Shown: positions 1 through 14,300, counted from the first letter of the stretch. The stretch is DNA of 64,000 nt from Eremophila alpestris peregrina (GCA_009792885.1 WMCF01000008.1:16354952-16418951); one strand, 5' to 3'. The notes: generated by a model not told the origin, from the letters alone. Numbers and translations: made by a program.

Positions 1-3000
1 AAATTCAGCCTGTTTTTGGGTTGTGATTAAAACCAGATCATTAAAATAATCCACTAAAGCAAAAAAGAGATTAACTGGAATACGTGGATATTTAATCACA
101 CAGTTCTATTGCAGAGTGTGCCTGTGCAAATTGCCAGATCATTATGAAGAAACAGTAGTTGTAGGACAAGAGGGCAAGTAAAACTCCAGGTACAGGTAAG
201 GCTGGAACCTTTAATGGGCTGCTCTGAAAAGGTTCCAATACATAATCCCACTTTTGATGTTCCATAAAAATATCTGTGATAGAAAATTTGCATCAAGGGA
301 TAGCTCGTTCAAAATGAAGTCATGCTGTGGACTTCATTCCCAAATGAGCAAAAAATGGCTGCCTGTTCTGTTTCTGAAAACTGATTTTTGCTATTTCTGT
401 GCTATTTCTCATAATGCAAATTTTCATTATTCCTGGAAGTCCTAGCATTAGAATAGACCATTAAAACCAGTACTTTCAGTCACTAAGTTTGATTGCACTT
501 ACAGTAAAAAGCTGCACTGGGAAATTGATTGGAATAGCTTGCAAAGAGAGACTTTTTTCTGGTTATCTCAAGTGAATTAAGGTAAATTTGAAAGAAGAAC
601 AAAGGAAATATTCTGCAGTATAAGTGTTCCCACATAGGGATCTACTTCAGAGTAGCTACTGCACTTTAAAAGCGGCACTCTGATTTATTTTGGAATAACT
701 TCTACAAGTAGATAAGTCAAAATTTCTTTCATAGCTCTTGTAATATGAAGGACCCTTAAATAGGGTGTGAATGTGAATAAATTTAGCACCCACATCCCAT
801 TATAATTTACACCTTCTTTTAGGCTGCCGTACACTGTCAGAAAGGTGGAAAGAGGCATTTCCACCTTGGTTATTTTGGTATATATATCTATTGGTATATA
901 TAAATATATAAATAAACAGGTTATTTTAGTTATCAATTAATCTGGTTGCAGCAGTGATGCTCTAGCAGCACGGCAGTGTAGTGTGAGAATAGGACCTTAC
1001 AGGCTGCATGGTTTGGTGTTTCATTGATTTTGATTTGTGTTTGTTTCCTTTTCCCCCAAATTGTTGTCTTTTTTGCTGTTAGAAGAGGACTCCTAGCACA
1101 TGCAAAAATCTTTTGCACCTGCAAGTGCTTCAGATCTCTGACTGGGGATCCCCATTCCAAAATGGTCCATACTGTTATTACTGGCTGTGTTGCCATAGCA
1201 ATGTGAATTCTTTTTGATATGAACATTCTTCCCTACAATTACTACAGCTGATGAGCACAGTAATTATTATAGCTTCCTAAGGTGCACTTAAAATAGAAGA
1301 GGTAAGAGAATGCATTCTTGGAATATATGGTATGTTCTTTGCAGGCTGTCCTGAATACTCTCCCTCCATGGGAAAGTTCAGCTTGTCTTTTGTGGCTATG
1401 GATGAGCAATTTTTGATTTTTAAGGATAGAGGTAACATTGGGAAAAGATACAGCAATAAGCATAAAAAATTATTCTTTTACAGTAACACAGCAAGGTTTA
1501 TATTATCATTGCTTTAATCATCTTATTGTTGCTAGTTCTACATACCCCTAGACATGACAGAACAGGCCCCAGAGCAACATAAACTGATGTCATACTGTGA
1601 AATGTCATAAGTAGGAGTTTCTCAATGTCAGAAAAAAATCAATACTTGGGGTACACCATCAAACAAACATTTTGAAGATTCACAGGTGAAAAGCTGCTAA
1701 AATAGTCATAATTCAGACATAGCAGAATAGCAAAAACCTATGAAAAAATCCATTGAAAGAAAACCTTAAAACTTTTGTGGCCAATATTTATAACAGTGAA
1801 AAGTGTTTTCAGGATCTTAAAGTTTCACAAAATCACTGGACTAAGATTCTGCCAGTACTATTTTTTTTTTCATATAAATATATTTAACGTAAATTCTTAA
1901 ACTGTGATAATTCATGATTGCTTGAAAAGGAGTTTTAAGGTACCACACTTTCTGTCTAAATTTTCTTCTTGTTCTAAGTGATGGCAAGCTCTAATGGAAA
2001 TGCTACTTTGCCAGGGAGCTGCTTATCCTATCTTACCCTATGAAATGCATTACCACTCATTTGCATATGATTGTAACACCACAGTTTTTCTCTGATGAGT
2101 GAAGTCATCAACAGATTTAGCAAGAAACCCAGTTGTGAATGAAAAGTAGCATATTGAAGAAGGAAGGCATCAGCTGGACAAATCAAGATTTTGTCTTCAG
2201 GAATGATGAGTGTTTATTAATTCAAGACATAAGCAGGTTTTACTGGTAGGATAGTAACCAACTTGCAACTGAAGAAAACAGATAAGTAAAAGTGGCACAT
2301 TGAGAATCGTTTGGGGCAAGTAAAGGGAGAAATGTTAATGATTGGCTACCCATAGTTATATCTGCCTTATTTCAGATGCCTTCTCATTCCAATACATTTG
2401 ATTTTTGAAGTTAATGTGTAATATTATGTGATTTTTTGGGAGTGCTAATGATTTTAAATTATTATTATTTGAGTATCTTTATTAATAGGTCTTCAAACTC
2501 ACCATTTGCTGTTTATCCTTTTCAGCATAGGTAGTGAGTGTAGAATTCACATAAATCTTTAGGTATAAATAAAGAGGTGTTGAGATACAAGGGGTATTGA
2601 GATATCAACTACCAACTAGCCCATGAAAGTGCATGGAGATATGAGTTATCTATCTCAGTGTTAAATTCTGTATGAGAAAATATAGAGGTGGTCCCTAATA
2701 CAAAGGCAAAGTTAAAATCTATACTATGCCTCACATATAATCTTATTCTGGTCTGTCTCTGCTTATTTTTAATACAGAAGAAATTACCTCAAAGTGGGTG
2801 TAATAGTGTAAAAGCAAACCATTTTAAGACAGAAATTTCCTGAAAATATAAAATTTCTTCACCGTGCCAGCATTTTGTGGTTTGCCCCTGTCCTAGAAAC
2901 ACGCTCTTTGTGCTCAGGGATAACAATATAAGGCTCAAGCAAGTTCTGCTTCCAGTTATGGCTGGTCATATGTGCCTTTCAGCGTGTCTCATTTTCTATC

Positions 3001-6000
3001 AGGATTCATTCATTTTGTAAAAAAATGGTAGTAAGTGTAGTAATAAATTAAAAAGAATAGTGCAGTGACAGAGTACATCAAAGAACACCTACACACCTTT
3101 ACAGACATTTATAATTATCATGAGAAGAGAAAAAAAATATATAAAAGTTATATATAGGTGAGGGTGTTCATCAAAATCAACACAAAGGGGAATCATGTTC
3201 TGCAGCTTGAGGACTGCTTGTAAGCCAGGCTGTGTAGACTTCTGTGGATCCAAGGGATTGTGTTTGTCATCCCACTCCAGAGAAGTATAGAGAAGCAGTG
3301 GGCAGTGGTCGTCCCCTCAAGGAACCAAACAGCAGGAATCTTAGATTTCAGGAAATTTTAGAGAATTGCTTCTATCAAAGTAATTCTTGTTCCCTCACTT
3401 GTGTTATATTTTCAGGAAATACATTTGCAGAATGTATTAAATTTATAACTTTACCTTATCTTTTGTAGGTTTTAATAGGTGTAATCAGTACTTCAATATC
3501 ACTGTAACATGCAAACAATTCTCTCACCACAATGTCATTAGGATTCTGGTATTTTTCAAAAGATCCTGAGTGTAGATGATCCTGTAATATATGACAGGAG
3601 GGACATAACCCTCATCATTGCATTGACCTGCTTTTGCTCTGCTCTTTCTGACTGATCTTTAAGCAGCCATATGCATTGCTAGAGAGACTTTCTGTAGTTT
3701 ACCACTGATTGTTCATCTGACTTACTAAAAGGATTTCAATAATTTACACAGCTAAGTCATTATTTTCCATTTGTACATTATTGGCTTTATATCTTCCTTC
3801 TTGATTTCTGGGAGTCTATCATTGTGGATTCACTGCTTTCAGGATCTTTTTCTCATACAGAATGTCAAATTCTAGTAAAAGACTATTAATGTGATTTTTT
3901 TTCCTTCTGTTTTCTTAATTTCCTGGTCATTGGCAAAGTGCCTAAAATGCCAATATATTTTTAGCTCAGTTTTGTGTGTTAATGTTCTTCTTCTTATGTA
4001 GGTAATGACACATACCTGGATGCAGAATCTCCATGAAACATATCTGATTTTTGACTTCCAGAAAATATCTGACTGTTGGCTTTTTTTATTCGGAGTCTGA
4101 GCTGTGTGAAAAAAGCTCAAGGTTTATTCATTCATTTGTTTGCTTGTTTGAACATTCCACAATTTTCTAATGTTAAAATCCTTCCAGAGTCAGTACTGTA
4201 ACAATTTGTGAAAACTTTAATGTGTGCAGGGGATGTTTCAACATAAAGAGAGAGCTATGAGAGTCAGCAGAGTTTTCTATCTGACTGCTTAACAGGCATC
4301 CATTGTTATGTGTATTGTATAAACTAACCTGACATTATTTTCTATGGCACTTTGTTATGAGGTTCCTGTGATGAAGTTGCCTGGGTGACATCTTCAGAAA
4401 GAGCAGACAGTAGTGGTCTAACACTGCCCAGCATCGTGTCACCCACAGTGGCTAAAGTAAATATTGTCCTTGTAGGATTCTACAGCTCTACTGCCTATGT
4501 TTCAATGCAAGACTGTCCTGACTGTAAGTTAACCTGTCAAACTCCTTTACCTTTCACCCAGTTTCTCTGATCACCTTTTCAGATTTACTGTTTAAACACT
4601 TCCAGTACTTTGCTCATTTGCCCATATGAACCTTTATCACACAATGGAGCCAAAAGCTGATGTTCACCACTACCTCTCAGACTAATTTTTCATCAGCCTA
4701 TCTGGCTCGGGTTTCAGAAATCTAATAAATATCTATATTAACATCCATTTAGCTATAGAATGTCTTCATCATATTTTGTAACTCTCAGCCCAAATTGATA
4801 TTTTTTAAAAACTCCTAAGTAAAAGTAATTTTTAATATAAATTCTGTTTACATTTTACTTTGTTAGTTTGAGCATAAGGTTGGAAACCACAGTTTGGTTT
4901 TGACTCTAGCACAGACAAATCCCTTCTGGAAGGTGGTTGGGCTGAAATGAAATGAAATGAAGGGTTGGGGCATACAGGGGTTAAGAAATACCCAGACTTT
5001 ACAGAACTGGTGAATGGCACTGGTGACCTGGCCTGCAGAAAGGGCTCTTTCAGACAGCATTGCCCAGCAGATGCCAGAAGCCCTGTTTTTCAGACAGGGC
5101 AAAACTGATGGTTTGTGGTTTATAAAGAAGCCATTGCATGTCAGAGAGACTGTAAGCCCCAGAATTTCAGCCACACTGACCAAAGTGGGAGAGTTGCACT
5201 GAAGCCTGGGTCTACTGACTGCAGGTGTAGGTGTTCCTTGCTGCTGATCTTACAGTTCTCCAGCAGCATCCCCTTTAACCAGCAGTTTTAGGAAGTGTAT
5301 TCTTTTTCCTAATTTTTGCCGTGCTTGTGGCTGTATTCAGACTCTTTAGATAAATTCCTTAAGACAATTTTTACTTCTTCTCTGCCCAATTCTTTCAAAT
5401 AAGTGGCAGGTATATTGATGAGTGAAGGGATAAGTTATGATATGCAGAACCTATTGATGCATTAATTAAGTGAATGTGGATTCTTTTTTCTCTTGGGTTT
5501 TGATGAATGAATAATTATTCAGACTAATTATTCTACCACAAACTGAACTGTGTAATGTATTATGTGATAACATATGACTACTCTATAGGGTTAGAAGAGA
5601 GTGATCAGTGGTAATGTAACATCAAAGAATTTGTTACTGCATCCATGACAAGTACATAATTTATAGTTTCCTGGGGTAATTTTTAACACATGCATCATTT
5701 ATTTGTTTGATTATCTGTTAGAAAAATATGTGTAGATAGCTAACTTTAGGCAGCTGCTCTCCTTTTAGTTTGTTTTATTTTTTTCCATTCATCAAATATT
5801 TTGTACTGTTACTGCTTGCACGAGTGAAAATTTTCAGCTATGGGTCAGTTTTGAAATTAAAGGAAGAAAGCCTTCATTAAGTGCCAAGACAGAACTCCTG
5901 TGGTGTTTTTGGAGTGGGGGGATTACACACATTCACTGATCTATGGGGCTAAGGGAAGTTCACCACTTTGAGAGGAATGAGGAAAAAACATTGATTAACA

Positions 6001-6637
6001 TTGACTTCAGCCATTGTCCCTGGGTTACACAGTTAATTTTGAACTTCTATTTTAACCCACTTACCCAACCCCCAGCTTCTCCTGCACACTGATATTTAAG
6101 GTCATAGGTAGAAAATTTTACTTCTTATTAAAAACTGAAAATGTTTTAAAACCTTTAAAATACGATTATTTTCTAATTTTATGTGTAATTTAATATAACC
6201 ATCTTCCTGCCTCTGACCTTTGAAGTATATCTACATTTGGCAAGAATTTCTGTTAGAATACATAATTTTCTACATGGAGTAGGTGATCTTACTAAGAACC
6301 ACAAAATAATTTGGCAAATGGTAAAACTGACTAAGATTCTGTACTACAAAATGATTTTGGCACTGAATACCTGAATTGGTACTAAACCCTTTAATTTGTG
6401 GTAGTTGGCTGAAAATGGTTAAAATATTGTAGAAAAGGATATGGTTATAAAGACAGAAGCCATCTGAAACTTTACTGAAATCAGTAAGAAAAGTTATAAT
6501 AAAGGAGTTGTACTAAAACTTTCAAAGTCTAGGTTAAGAAATGCGCTGCAGTCAAACATTTGTTGAAGACATTAGACCTGAGGAAAACTTTAAATGGATA
6601 AGACCTGTGGAGAGCCAAATGCTTATCAGACAGATCC
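1..6637. other. Non-coding AT-rich stretch, no gene seen
   Basis: No gene is visible. The open frames here reach at most about 106 codons, show no recognisable domain and overlap one another on both strands, as expected by chance in AT-rich DNA. About 4,880-5,290 is somewhat richer in G and C but has no clear exon with splice signals. An octamer-type motif ATTTGCAT lies at 2,059-2,066; one such match in a stretch this long is not evidence of regulation. A hairpin near 850 is listed separately. Confidence 0.6.
842..867. repeat. Perfect inverted repeat, 10-bp arms
   Basis: The arms AAGGTGGAAA (842-851) and TTTCCACCTT (858-867) are exact reverse complements separated by GAGGCA. As RNA this would be a short 10-bp stem with a 6-nt loop. 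It is too short for a microRNA precursor, and nothing nearby suggests a transcript. Just downstream (875-906) a 16-bp unit beginning TTGGTATATATA is imperfectly doubled. Confidence 0.6.
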
Positions 6638-6777
6638 GGGAGGTATTTGAAAGCCAAGCAGATGTGGCATTTAGGGATACGGTTTAGCAGGGGACTTGTC
6701 AGTGCTGGGTTAATGATAGGACTTGATAGTCTTAAAGGATTTTTCCAACCTAAAAGACCTTATGTTTCTATGATTCT
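6638..6777 (+). mobile_element. CR1 LINE 3' end fragment
   Basis: The sequence follows the conserved 3' end of avian CR1 retrotransposons. It runs from GGGAGGTATTTGAAAGCC through GTGGCATTTAGGGATACG and GTGCTGGGTTAATGATAGG to TTTTTCCAACCTAAAAGACC, ending in TCTATGATTC, the usual CR1 terminal repeat. Only the 3' untranslated end survives, as is typical of 5'-truncated CR1 copies. Substitutions at many positions relative to the family pattern I recall indicate an old, inactive insertion. The subfamily is not assigned, and no target-site duplication is evident. Confidence 0.85.
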
Positions 6778-8604
6778 TGCTTTCTTGTAGTGCATAAACA
6801 GCAAAGCTTTCACGCTCCCTGTTTTTAAAGGGAGAAGCATTAGGATTGCAACTCAGAAAAAAAAGTTTGGTAACACAAAAAGTAAATATGAGAGGGAATT
6901 TTTCCAACTGAGGAAGAACTTTCTGCTTCATTCATGTTGTTTGTCATTTGTAATCATGGTGTTACCTGAGAAGGTGACCTTTAGTATTTGTTGTATTTTG
7001 AGAACCAAACCTGTGCAAGGCTTTTTATTAACTCTTGGGAACTCCAATGTTGAGCAATGTCAGTAGACTCTTGGCTTTTGTGTGGTCACTGTGTCCTGTA
7101 GACAAATAATAAATATTTCTTTTTTTATTGCTTTTGACAAGGAAGTTACATGCTCCTGGTTTCAACATGATTTCAGCTGAAGTACCTTTCTTAAGCTGGA
7201 TATTAGTTTAATTGAAGTGCACAGGCTTTTTCAGAAGAGAATGAAACTTTACAAATAAATAAAAAAAATAGAAAATGTTTTTAAGAAGAGCTTCTGTGTT
7301 ATTCTTTCCTTCTTTGATTACAGAATGAAGAAATAAACCATAGATTATTCCTTTAAATAAAAAAAATCATGAAAGTTTTAGCCTTACTCACCTGAGTAAA
7401 AAGAAAAGGAAAAAAAGCCTTTGAGAGATCATAATCCCAGTAATGGTGATATTTACTGAACAACCAGTCTTTAGGCTGACTTGCTAAAAAATTATAGGTG
7501 ATTCTGTTTTCCCCCTTTTCTCTTTCTTTTTGACCTAAAATATTTGATGGAGAAAGTTTACATGGTTTGTTGGATATTTTTCTTGCACTTGTTCTTATAC
7601 CTGGAAAGTACCAAGAATGCTGTATTTTAATTTCCTGTTTTGTTTAATGTTTGGATGGAGGATTTAGTGATGTTCATGACATCTTTTAGATACAGCTTTC
7701 AATGGTTATAACCATGTTCAGCTTGCAAATCTCCAATGTCCCTTGATTGCATGTTCCACTTTTAGTAAAAATATTATGTGTTTGCAGTTTGGGATCTAAG
7801 GTCTTGAGCAAATGGTAAAGGAGTTTAATTTTGAATAATGACTGTTACTTTAATATTTTGTCAGGTTTTTTTGCTAAGCAAATGTGAAAAATAACAAAGG
7901 ACACCAGGACTAAGCTGGCTGAATAACAAATTGCTTTCCTTTCCCACCTCTTTTTATTTGCTTTGTTATAAAAATTGAATGAAAATGCCAGGTCTCTTCT
8001 CTGTTGAATCTGGTTTTGTGTGTGAAATTTCTAGCTTGAGAAGTGAACATGAATAAAGGTAGAGTGGGAAGGGTAGAGAGTGACTTTACTCAGTCTAATA
8101 AAGTAACAGAAAACATACACTCAACTTTTATTTCAGCTTCTAGATTTTGTTTGTATTCTAAAGCAAGACAAAATGAATCGTATTAATTAGTTTACAAATT
8201 AATATATTAAGACTGCTTGCACTGTGTTAATTTAGACAAGTAAGCTATATCTTTCATCTATCAATTGATTAAATATCCTACACCTTCCTGTTCTGTATAA
8301 TAGGCACAATACATGTAATGTATAACATCTTCAGTGTTAGACTTACTAGAGTTTTATATAGGTGAAATCTGGGATATTTAATGAATACTTTAGTGGAGAT
8401 TTTTTTTGTCATTATTTATGTAACCTAGAAATTCCTTCCTCAATGACTGAACACTCAGTAACCATCAGGATGTGACACCACAGTCACTTGTCATCTTGCC
8501 TGTGGCTGAACCTTCCTGTCTGTAGTGGCATAATCCATTTGCCTGGCTGAACAATGGGAAATATGATCAAATCAGATCCCTGATGCATCTGGAAATTGGT
8601 GCTC

Positions 8605-8605
<1 letters not shown>
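6778..8605. other. Non-coding stretch, no gene seen
   Basis: AT-rich sequence with no plausible open frame and no recognised repeat. The segment just before the A run (about 8,440-8,605) has more even base composition, but I cannot match it to a known transcript or element. Confidence 0.55.

Positions 8606-8682
<77 letters not shown>
8606..8682 (+). repeat. 77-base poly(A) homopolymer
   Basis: An uninterrupted run of 77 A, by far the longest homopolymer in the window. It could be the tail of a retroposed transcript, a slippage-expanded A tract, or a consensus artefact. I see no recognisable cDNA upstream and no matching target-site duplication flanking the run. The phenylalanine runs in minus-strand translations of this area are a by-product of the homopolymer, not a protein. 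Confidence 0.9.
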
Positions 8683-8683
<1 letters not shown>

Positions 8684-10011
8684 AAGAAATTTTTTTTAGT
8701 TTGTTCAGTACCAGAAAACCGAGTTGATCCATCACAGTTGTGTGAGGTAAGGTTGAGGAAGAGCAAAAATATCTTCGCCTTTTGATCACCAGTTGTTGTT
8801 CACTGTTAGATCAGATAAGCAATGTGAAAATGTTGCTCTGCTTAGACATTCAACTCCCTTTGGAGTACTGTACCTCTGCATTGGAAACACTGGTGAAATT
8901 AGCTTCCATAGACTAATGTAATCTTGTAATCAGCAATTTAAATGCAGTAAAATTTGGAAATATCTACCATTGTTCACTCAGAAGACCTGCATCTCAACGT
9001 AGATCACTACATTTAGTTGCCTCTGAGAACACAAGACCCTAAACAAGGACCTGTCTTTACTGCCTAGGAGAAACTATCTCTCTTAATTACACCAAAATGA
9101 ATAGAAACCTTCTGAGGAAAGACAATAAAAAATGATGTTCCAGGCCAAGTAGCCTGGAGCATTCTTGGGGTTTGTCTTGCTTTTTTTTTTTTTTTTTTCA
9201 CTGCCATCAGGGGCTGTCTCTGATATCATATGGAGAGAAGAGAAATGTGTAGTGAGAAGTTCACTGAATTCAGATGCTGAAACAGAAGACACCCAGATGT
9301 ATCTGCATGTGGGAAAAAAGACTGATAATGGCTGGAAAAAGCTATGAAATGAGTAGCCAGAAGAGAGGAGAAACGGTCAGAAGTCATAAGAAATAGCAAA
9401 AGATAAGAGACAGATACAGTGGGGAGGAGGAAAATTAAATTAAATTAAATGAAGTCAAAGCCAAATAAATTCTATGTGTTAATAAACACATAAATATAGA
9501 AATAATTAATGATACAAAATAATAAGGATGTACATATATGTATTGTCAATATGAAATAAAGGGAGAAGAAAGATAGAGAAATACTATAGATCAGTGATGT
9601 CTCCTAATCATACTCTTTTCATGTGATGATCAGTCTTAGAAGCCAATTTATCTAATCAAAACAATCCACTGTTTCTCACACAACTGTTCTGCTCAATCTT
9701 AAAAATCTTCCAAATCCACTGTTTTTTAGGAATTTTCCTGAATTGGAAGTTACTTTTTACCTATATGAAAATTCATATTTATTAGCATCTGCTTTACTCT
9801 CATCTATCTAGTCACACTAAAACCTAAAAGTCTGAAGGTTATTTGTTTCCAAGCTATCTTCACAAATTGGCAATGGTTTGATGTACATTTTCACTTCTCT
9901 GACAAATTGCTATGCTTGACATCATCAAGGGAAGACACAGAGCAGTTGCACCTTGAAACTTCTTGAGATGCTTGCTCCAGGCACAGAATGTGTACCACTG
10001 GTGGCATTTAA

Positions 10012-10071
10012 ACATGCTGCATAGAATGACTCAAGTCATTTACATGCTGCATTCAGTAATTCAAGACATCT
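10012..10071. repeat. Diverged 30-bp tandem duplication
   Basis: Two adjacent copies of a 30-bp unit each start with ACATGCTGC and share a later TCAAG. The second copy has several substitutions, so the duplication is not recent. No function is suggested. Confidence 0.5.
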
Positions 10072-11331
10072 GTTAAGGAACAGAAAGATTAGCTTCATGT
10101 TGACTTAGTCAAAAAGTACTCAGAATTTATTGCTTGAAGCGATTAGGAAAAAATATTAGATTGTTGCAATTGAAGATTTCCCCTACTGGATTACCAAAAG
10201 GAAAAAAAAGAAGTCTAGGCTTATGCATGAAATCAAGTACATTAAAGTGGCATTAGCAACTCACATGACTGAACAGAGCCAGCCATGTGGAGCAAGCCAG
10301 CTTGTGCTGGTGACGTGATTCCCACAACTGCACTTAGAAACCTTCCGTGCTCACTTGGTCCTTAGAATGCCCATGAGAGCTCCAAAGGCCAGATGGGCAA
10401 ATTTGGACCCTCTTGTTCATTGTCCTCTTTAGGGCAGCCCATTCTCACACTTTCAGAATGTTTCATGTGCTGAACAAAGTTCAATGAAAAACTTAACTAA
10501 AATGTCATCTTTTAAACACTTCAGGTAGGTTTAAAATTAGATTATTGCTATAAGACAGTGCAAGTGTTATGCACTCAGGTTCATGAAGGAATTGCAAGGG
10601 CTGTATTTCTGAAGAGAACATGGTGTAGGATTGTTTGGACGTTGCTATCAGTTTCAGCTGGACAATGGTTTCAACTTCCAAAATATCTTCCTAAAGCTAG
10701 GATTTTACTTAGCTTCACTCCCAGCTCAGTGAAATATTTTTTCTGTGTGCAGTAAGTGGATTGTGAAAAGCTAGAGCCATGCTGCGTTTTAGAGTGCAGC
10801 AAAATAATACCTCTAATTGGATTATAGTATTCCATGACTTGTGGAATTACTTTTGAGCATTCCAGAAATTTTATTACAAATGTCTTACCTCTATTGTGAA
10901 TTTTGGACATTTTTTAAATAGTTTTCTGCTTTGGGGCTTTATAGAAAAAGCTGTGTAATCTTAGTAAATTGGTTCAAAAGAAGTCCACATTAAAGTTTTT
11001 ATTTCATGTGGATTCACATCCCCCAAGTTTAACTTTGAGGACGGAGTTCAAACAAACCAAAAATTCAAAGGAGAGCTCCACCCATATCATTGAATTTTGT
11101 CTGGGGAATGTTTTTCCTCTTTGAGTCATAACCAGCATAATAATGAGTAACAACTGGTTTCCATCCAAACAATGAGTGACCTGTTTTTTGCTAAAAATTA
11201 GATCTTTATCTGGGAAAGCCATAAATCTTGGTGAAAATTTTGCTTTCACAGGTTAAAATTCAATCTTTATCCGCAAGATTCACATAAATATTTACTTTTT
11301 TAGATGCAACCTGCTTTGGAGATCTTTGTGA

Positions 11332-11332
<1 letters not shown>

Positions 11333-11356
<24 letters not shown>
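11333..11356. repeat. (TTTA)n microsatellite
   Basis: About six tetranucleotide units of TTTA, followed by further T-rich sequence. Confidence 0.85.
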
Positions 11357-11362
<6 letters not shown>

Positions 11363-14300
11363 CACAATGATTTATTCACTTTTTCTCCTATGATTTTTTT
11401 CATGTATGGTATGACTTCATCATGAGCTTGAATACTGAGTATGGCTTCTTTCACAGTCTACCACCAAAGGAAATATTTATAAGTGCAACTGGGGAAAGAG
11501 AGACTCTATGACTACTGTAAATTTATTGCTGGTTACAAACATGTCATGATTCTTAGTGGTGCCACATCTAATTTAGAGCAAATGTAAACCTTTGCATAGA
11601 CAGTGCTGTGATATTCCAGTTAAATCTGACTACTTACTTGGATAGAAACATATGACCTCATTCTAAGATCTCAGTGTTAGTACCAGCTTCCCAAAATTCT
11701 CTGGGGAAGAGTTAAAAGTCAGACATTCTTTTACAAGGGTCTCATCCATACCCTAAGTCTTTGCTTATTTTGGTTTCAAAAACTTTTCAATAAATTTATT
11801 CCACATGTATACTTAAACTTCAAGGGATCTCACATGCATTTCCATGGAACATAAATTTGAGGTTATTATGTTCCTTTTTTTCCCCTTAACTTTTGTTTTA
11901 GCTACCAGAAATTTAATTTTTGAGAATTAATTTTTGTTTCTGATGTTTTCTTACTCTCATGTATTTAGATTTTAGTTAGTTCAGATTACTGATTTCTTCC
12001 AGATTCAAATCTTGTATTCCTCTCTAATATCCTTTTCTGCCTGTGTATATGTTTCATTCATGTACTAAATAATTCATCAATTGTTTGGCAAGTTGCTATC
12101 TTTAGAAATGGTAGATTTTAGTATGCAATAGCTCAGTGAAGCTAAGCTGTAACTTTTGTTACATCTTAAGTTGGTAGGAAAATTTAAAATTATGCAAACA
12201 GATTTCTGAACAGATATGATTTTAGTTAATGAAAATAATGAGTATATATATATACTGTGAAGTGAAAATATATAATTCTATATAGTAATAGTTAAACAGA
12301 GAATGAAGACTTGGTTTCCTTCCAAAATGTCATTCTCTATGGACAGCCTCTAAACTCTTCAAAGCAACAATCTTTGGGCAGACTGCAGAGCCCAACAGGC
12401 CAACTCTCTTGCCAGAGCAGGCTTCCTTAAGTCCAGTGGAGGCTTCTGAAGACCATGATAATACTTTTTTTTCCTCATGATTGGATGTGCCACATATGGA
12501 AACAGGGGACTTTGATCCACTGCTCATACACGTGTGTGTGTTTATGTGAAGGCAAAGCATCTTTGTATTTGTACATCTTCTGGAAAAAAGAGTAGCCAGA
12601 GGTGGCATGTTGCTACTTGAACATTATTTTGAGTTTTTCCTGACCACTTTCTTTCTCAAAAGAACTTTAATCACTGAAAAGCAAGTGGAGCTGTGAAAGA
12701 TTAATTATTCTGGGAATAGCAGCTTGGGTTTGGACACCATCTTTCTTCTGCCTGTTGGTCTGTTGGGTCCTTTGGGACCACTGGAACTGCTAAATGCCAT
12801 GTGAGAGTTACACTTGCAATTTTTTGTGTGCTGGAATGGAGCCTGTAGTTTCCCAGGAAAAATGGCATTAGAAAGCAGCTTGCCAGAGCATTAAATCTGC
12901 TGTTCCTCCTGGCTGGTATCTGGTGAGCCTTTGGGAAGGAGGGGAGATAGATGGAAACTCTACAGCAGAAATGAATTGTCATACTCAGGGACAGGTTGTG
13001 TACTCCTGCTTTTGTGTATCAGAAGTGATACAGTGAACAGAAGAGTATGCTATCTGTGCTACTTTTAATTTACTTAGTAATAATGAAAACCAACAAACTT
13101 CAGCAGTAGAAAAATACATGGATGTTTTCTTATGGCTCTTGGCAGTTCTGTATAGAGTTTTCTGAAACGAATGTCTCATCTTCATTCATATTGCTATCTG
13201 TGCTAACCAGTTTAAACTAGAACAGCTGTGACTCTTGATATTGTAAAAATGTTTTAATTTGCAGTGTAGTCAAGCCCTAAGCCCTTGAAGGGGCAAAAAA
13301 ATGATATAACAAAATTTTAATGAAGAGCCATTTTAATAATAAGAAGGATTGCATGGGTATTTAGCTTTTTTTCCTTTTGTTTATCTTCTTCTTATTTTAT
13401 TTTAATCTTCCAGAATATGTAAAAATCTCACAGAATTATTTCTTGTTTTCTGGAAAGTATTTTCTCCACTTCCCCTGCTCCCTTCCCATTTTTTGTTCTT
13501 AATTCTAATGACTAGAACTAAATGCCAGGAGGAAATATTGTTATTGGATTCATATAATAAATTAACAGATTTCTCACTACTGCTGTGCACAGCTGTTCAA
13601 TGTAGATTATGTGTAAAAAAAGCTATTGGAAATATTGCATGAGGGATTAAAATGCCTTTTTGGTTTCTGCTCTCAGTAGATTCCTGTAAGATTTGAGTAA
13701 ACCTTAAAATATGGATCAGAAGTTTTGGGGGAACAAATAGTTTAACATTTTGTTTCACCATCAATAAGAACCTGGATTAAATTAATAGAAGTCAAAAGAA
13801 ATTTATTTACATAAATCTTAATATTAAAGAAGTGTCTATTACTGAGCAGGAAACAAATGCTGATGTCACAATTCAGTATTCTGATACACTCTGCCAGTCT
13901 TCTTTCCTGATTTTTTATAAAGCATTCTCTGCTCCTTAAATATATAAAAAAGAAATTTATGTTGAAAACTAGTACAATACATTTTTGTTCTTTTCCTGTC
14001 CTATTCCTTAGCAGTTTTGGAAAGTTAGCTATAAATAGGTAATTATGGAGAATGAATCATTGTTCATTTCAGAGTTTTAATGATTAAATGTGTTAACACA
14101 AATATGTCTAATCCATTAAGCATGAAATGTATTCAAACAAGGACATACATGTTTCATAAGAGTCTTCAAGAGTGAAGTGTTATAGACTAATAATTGCCAG
14201 TGTCAGTAAGTATTGCACTGAGTTATATCTTTAGTCAAAAAATACAATGAGATCATTCTGATGTCAGAATTACACTTGATGTAGCACCTGTAGATATTTG

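Noticed and set aside
8700..8716. GTACCAGAAAA after the A run, similar to GGTGCCAGAAAA at 19,092 and 19,363
   Set aside because: The shared part is too short, and the homopolymers differ in base (A versus T) and context. Coincidence is the simpler reading.
8484..8789. Minus-strand frames with long phenylalanine runs
   Set aside because: These are translation of the 77-base A run, not a protein.
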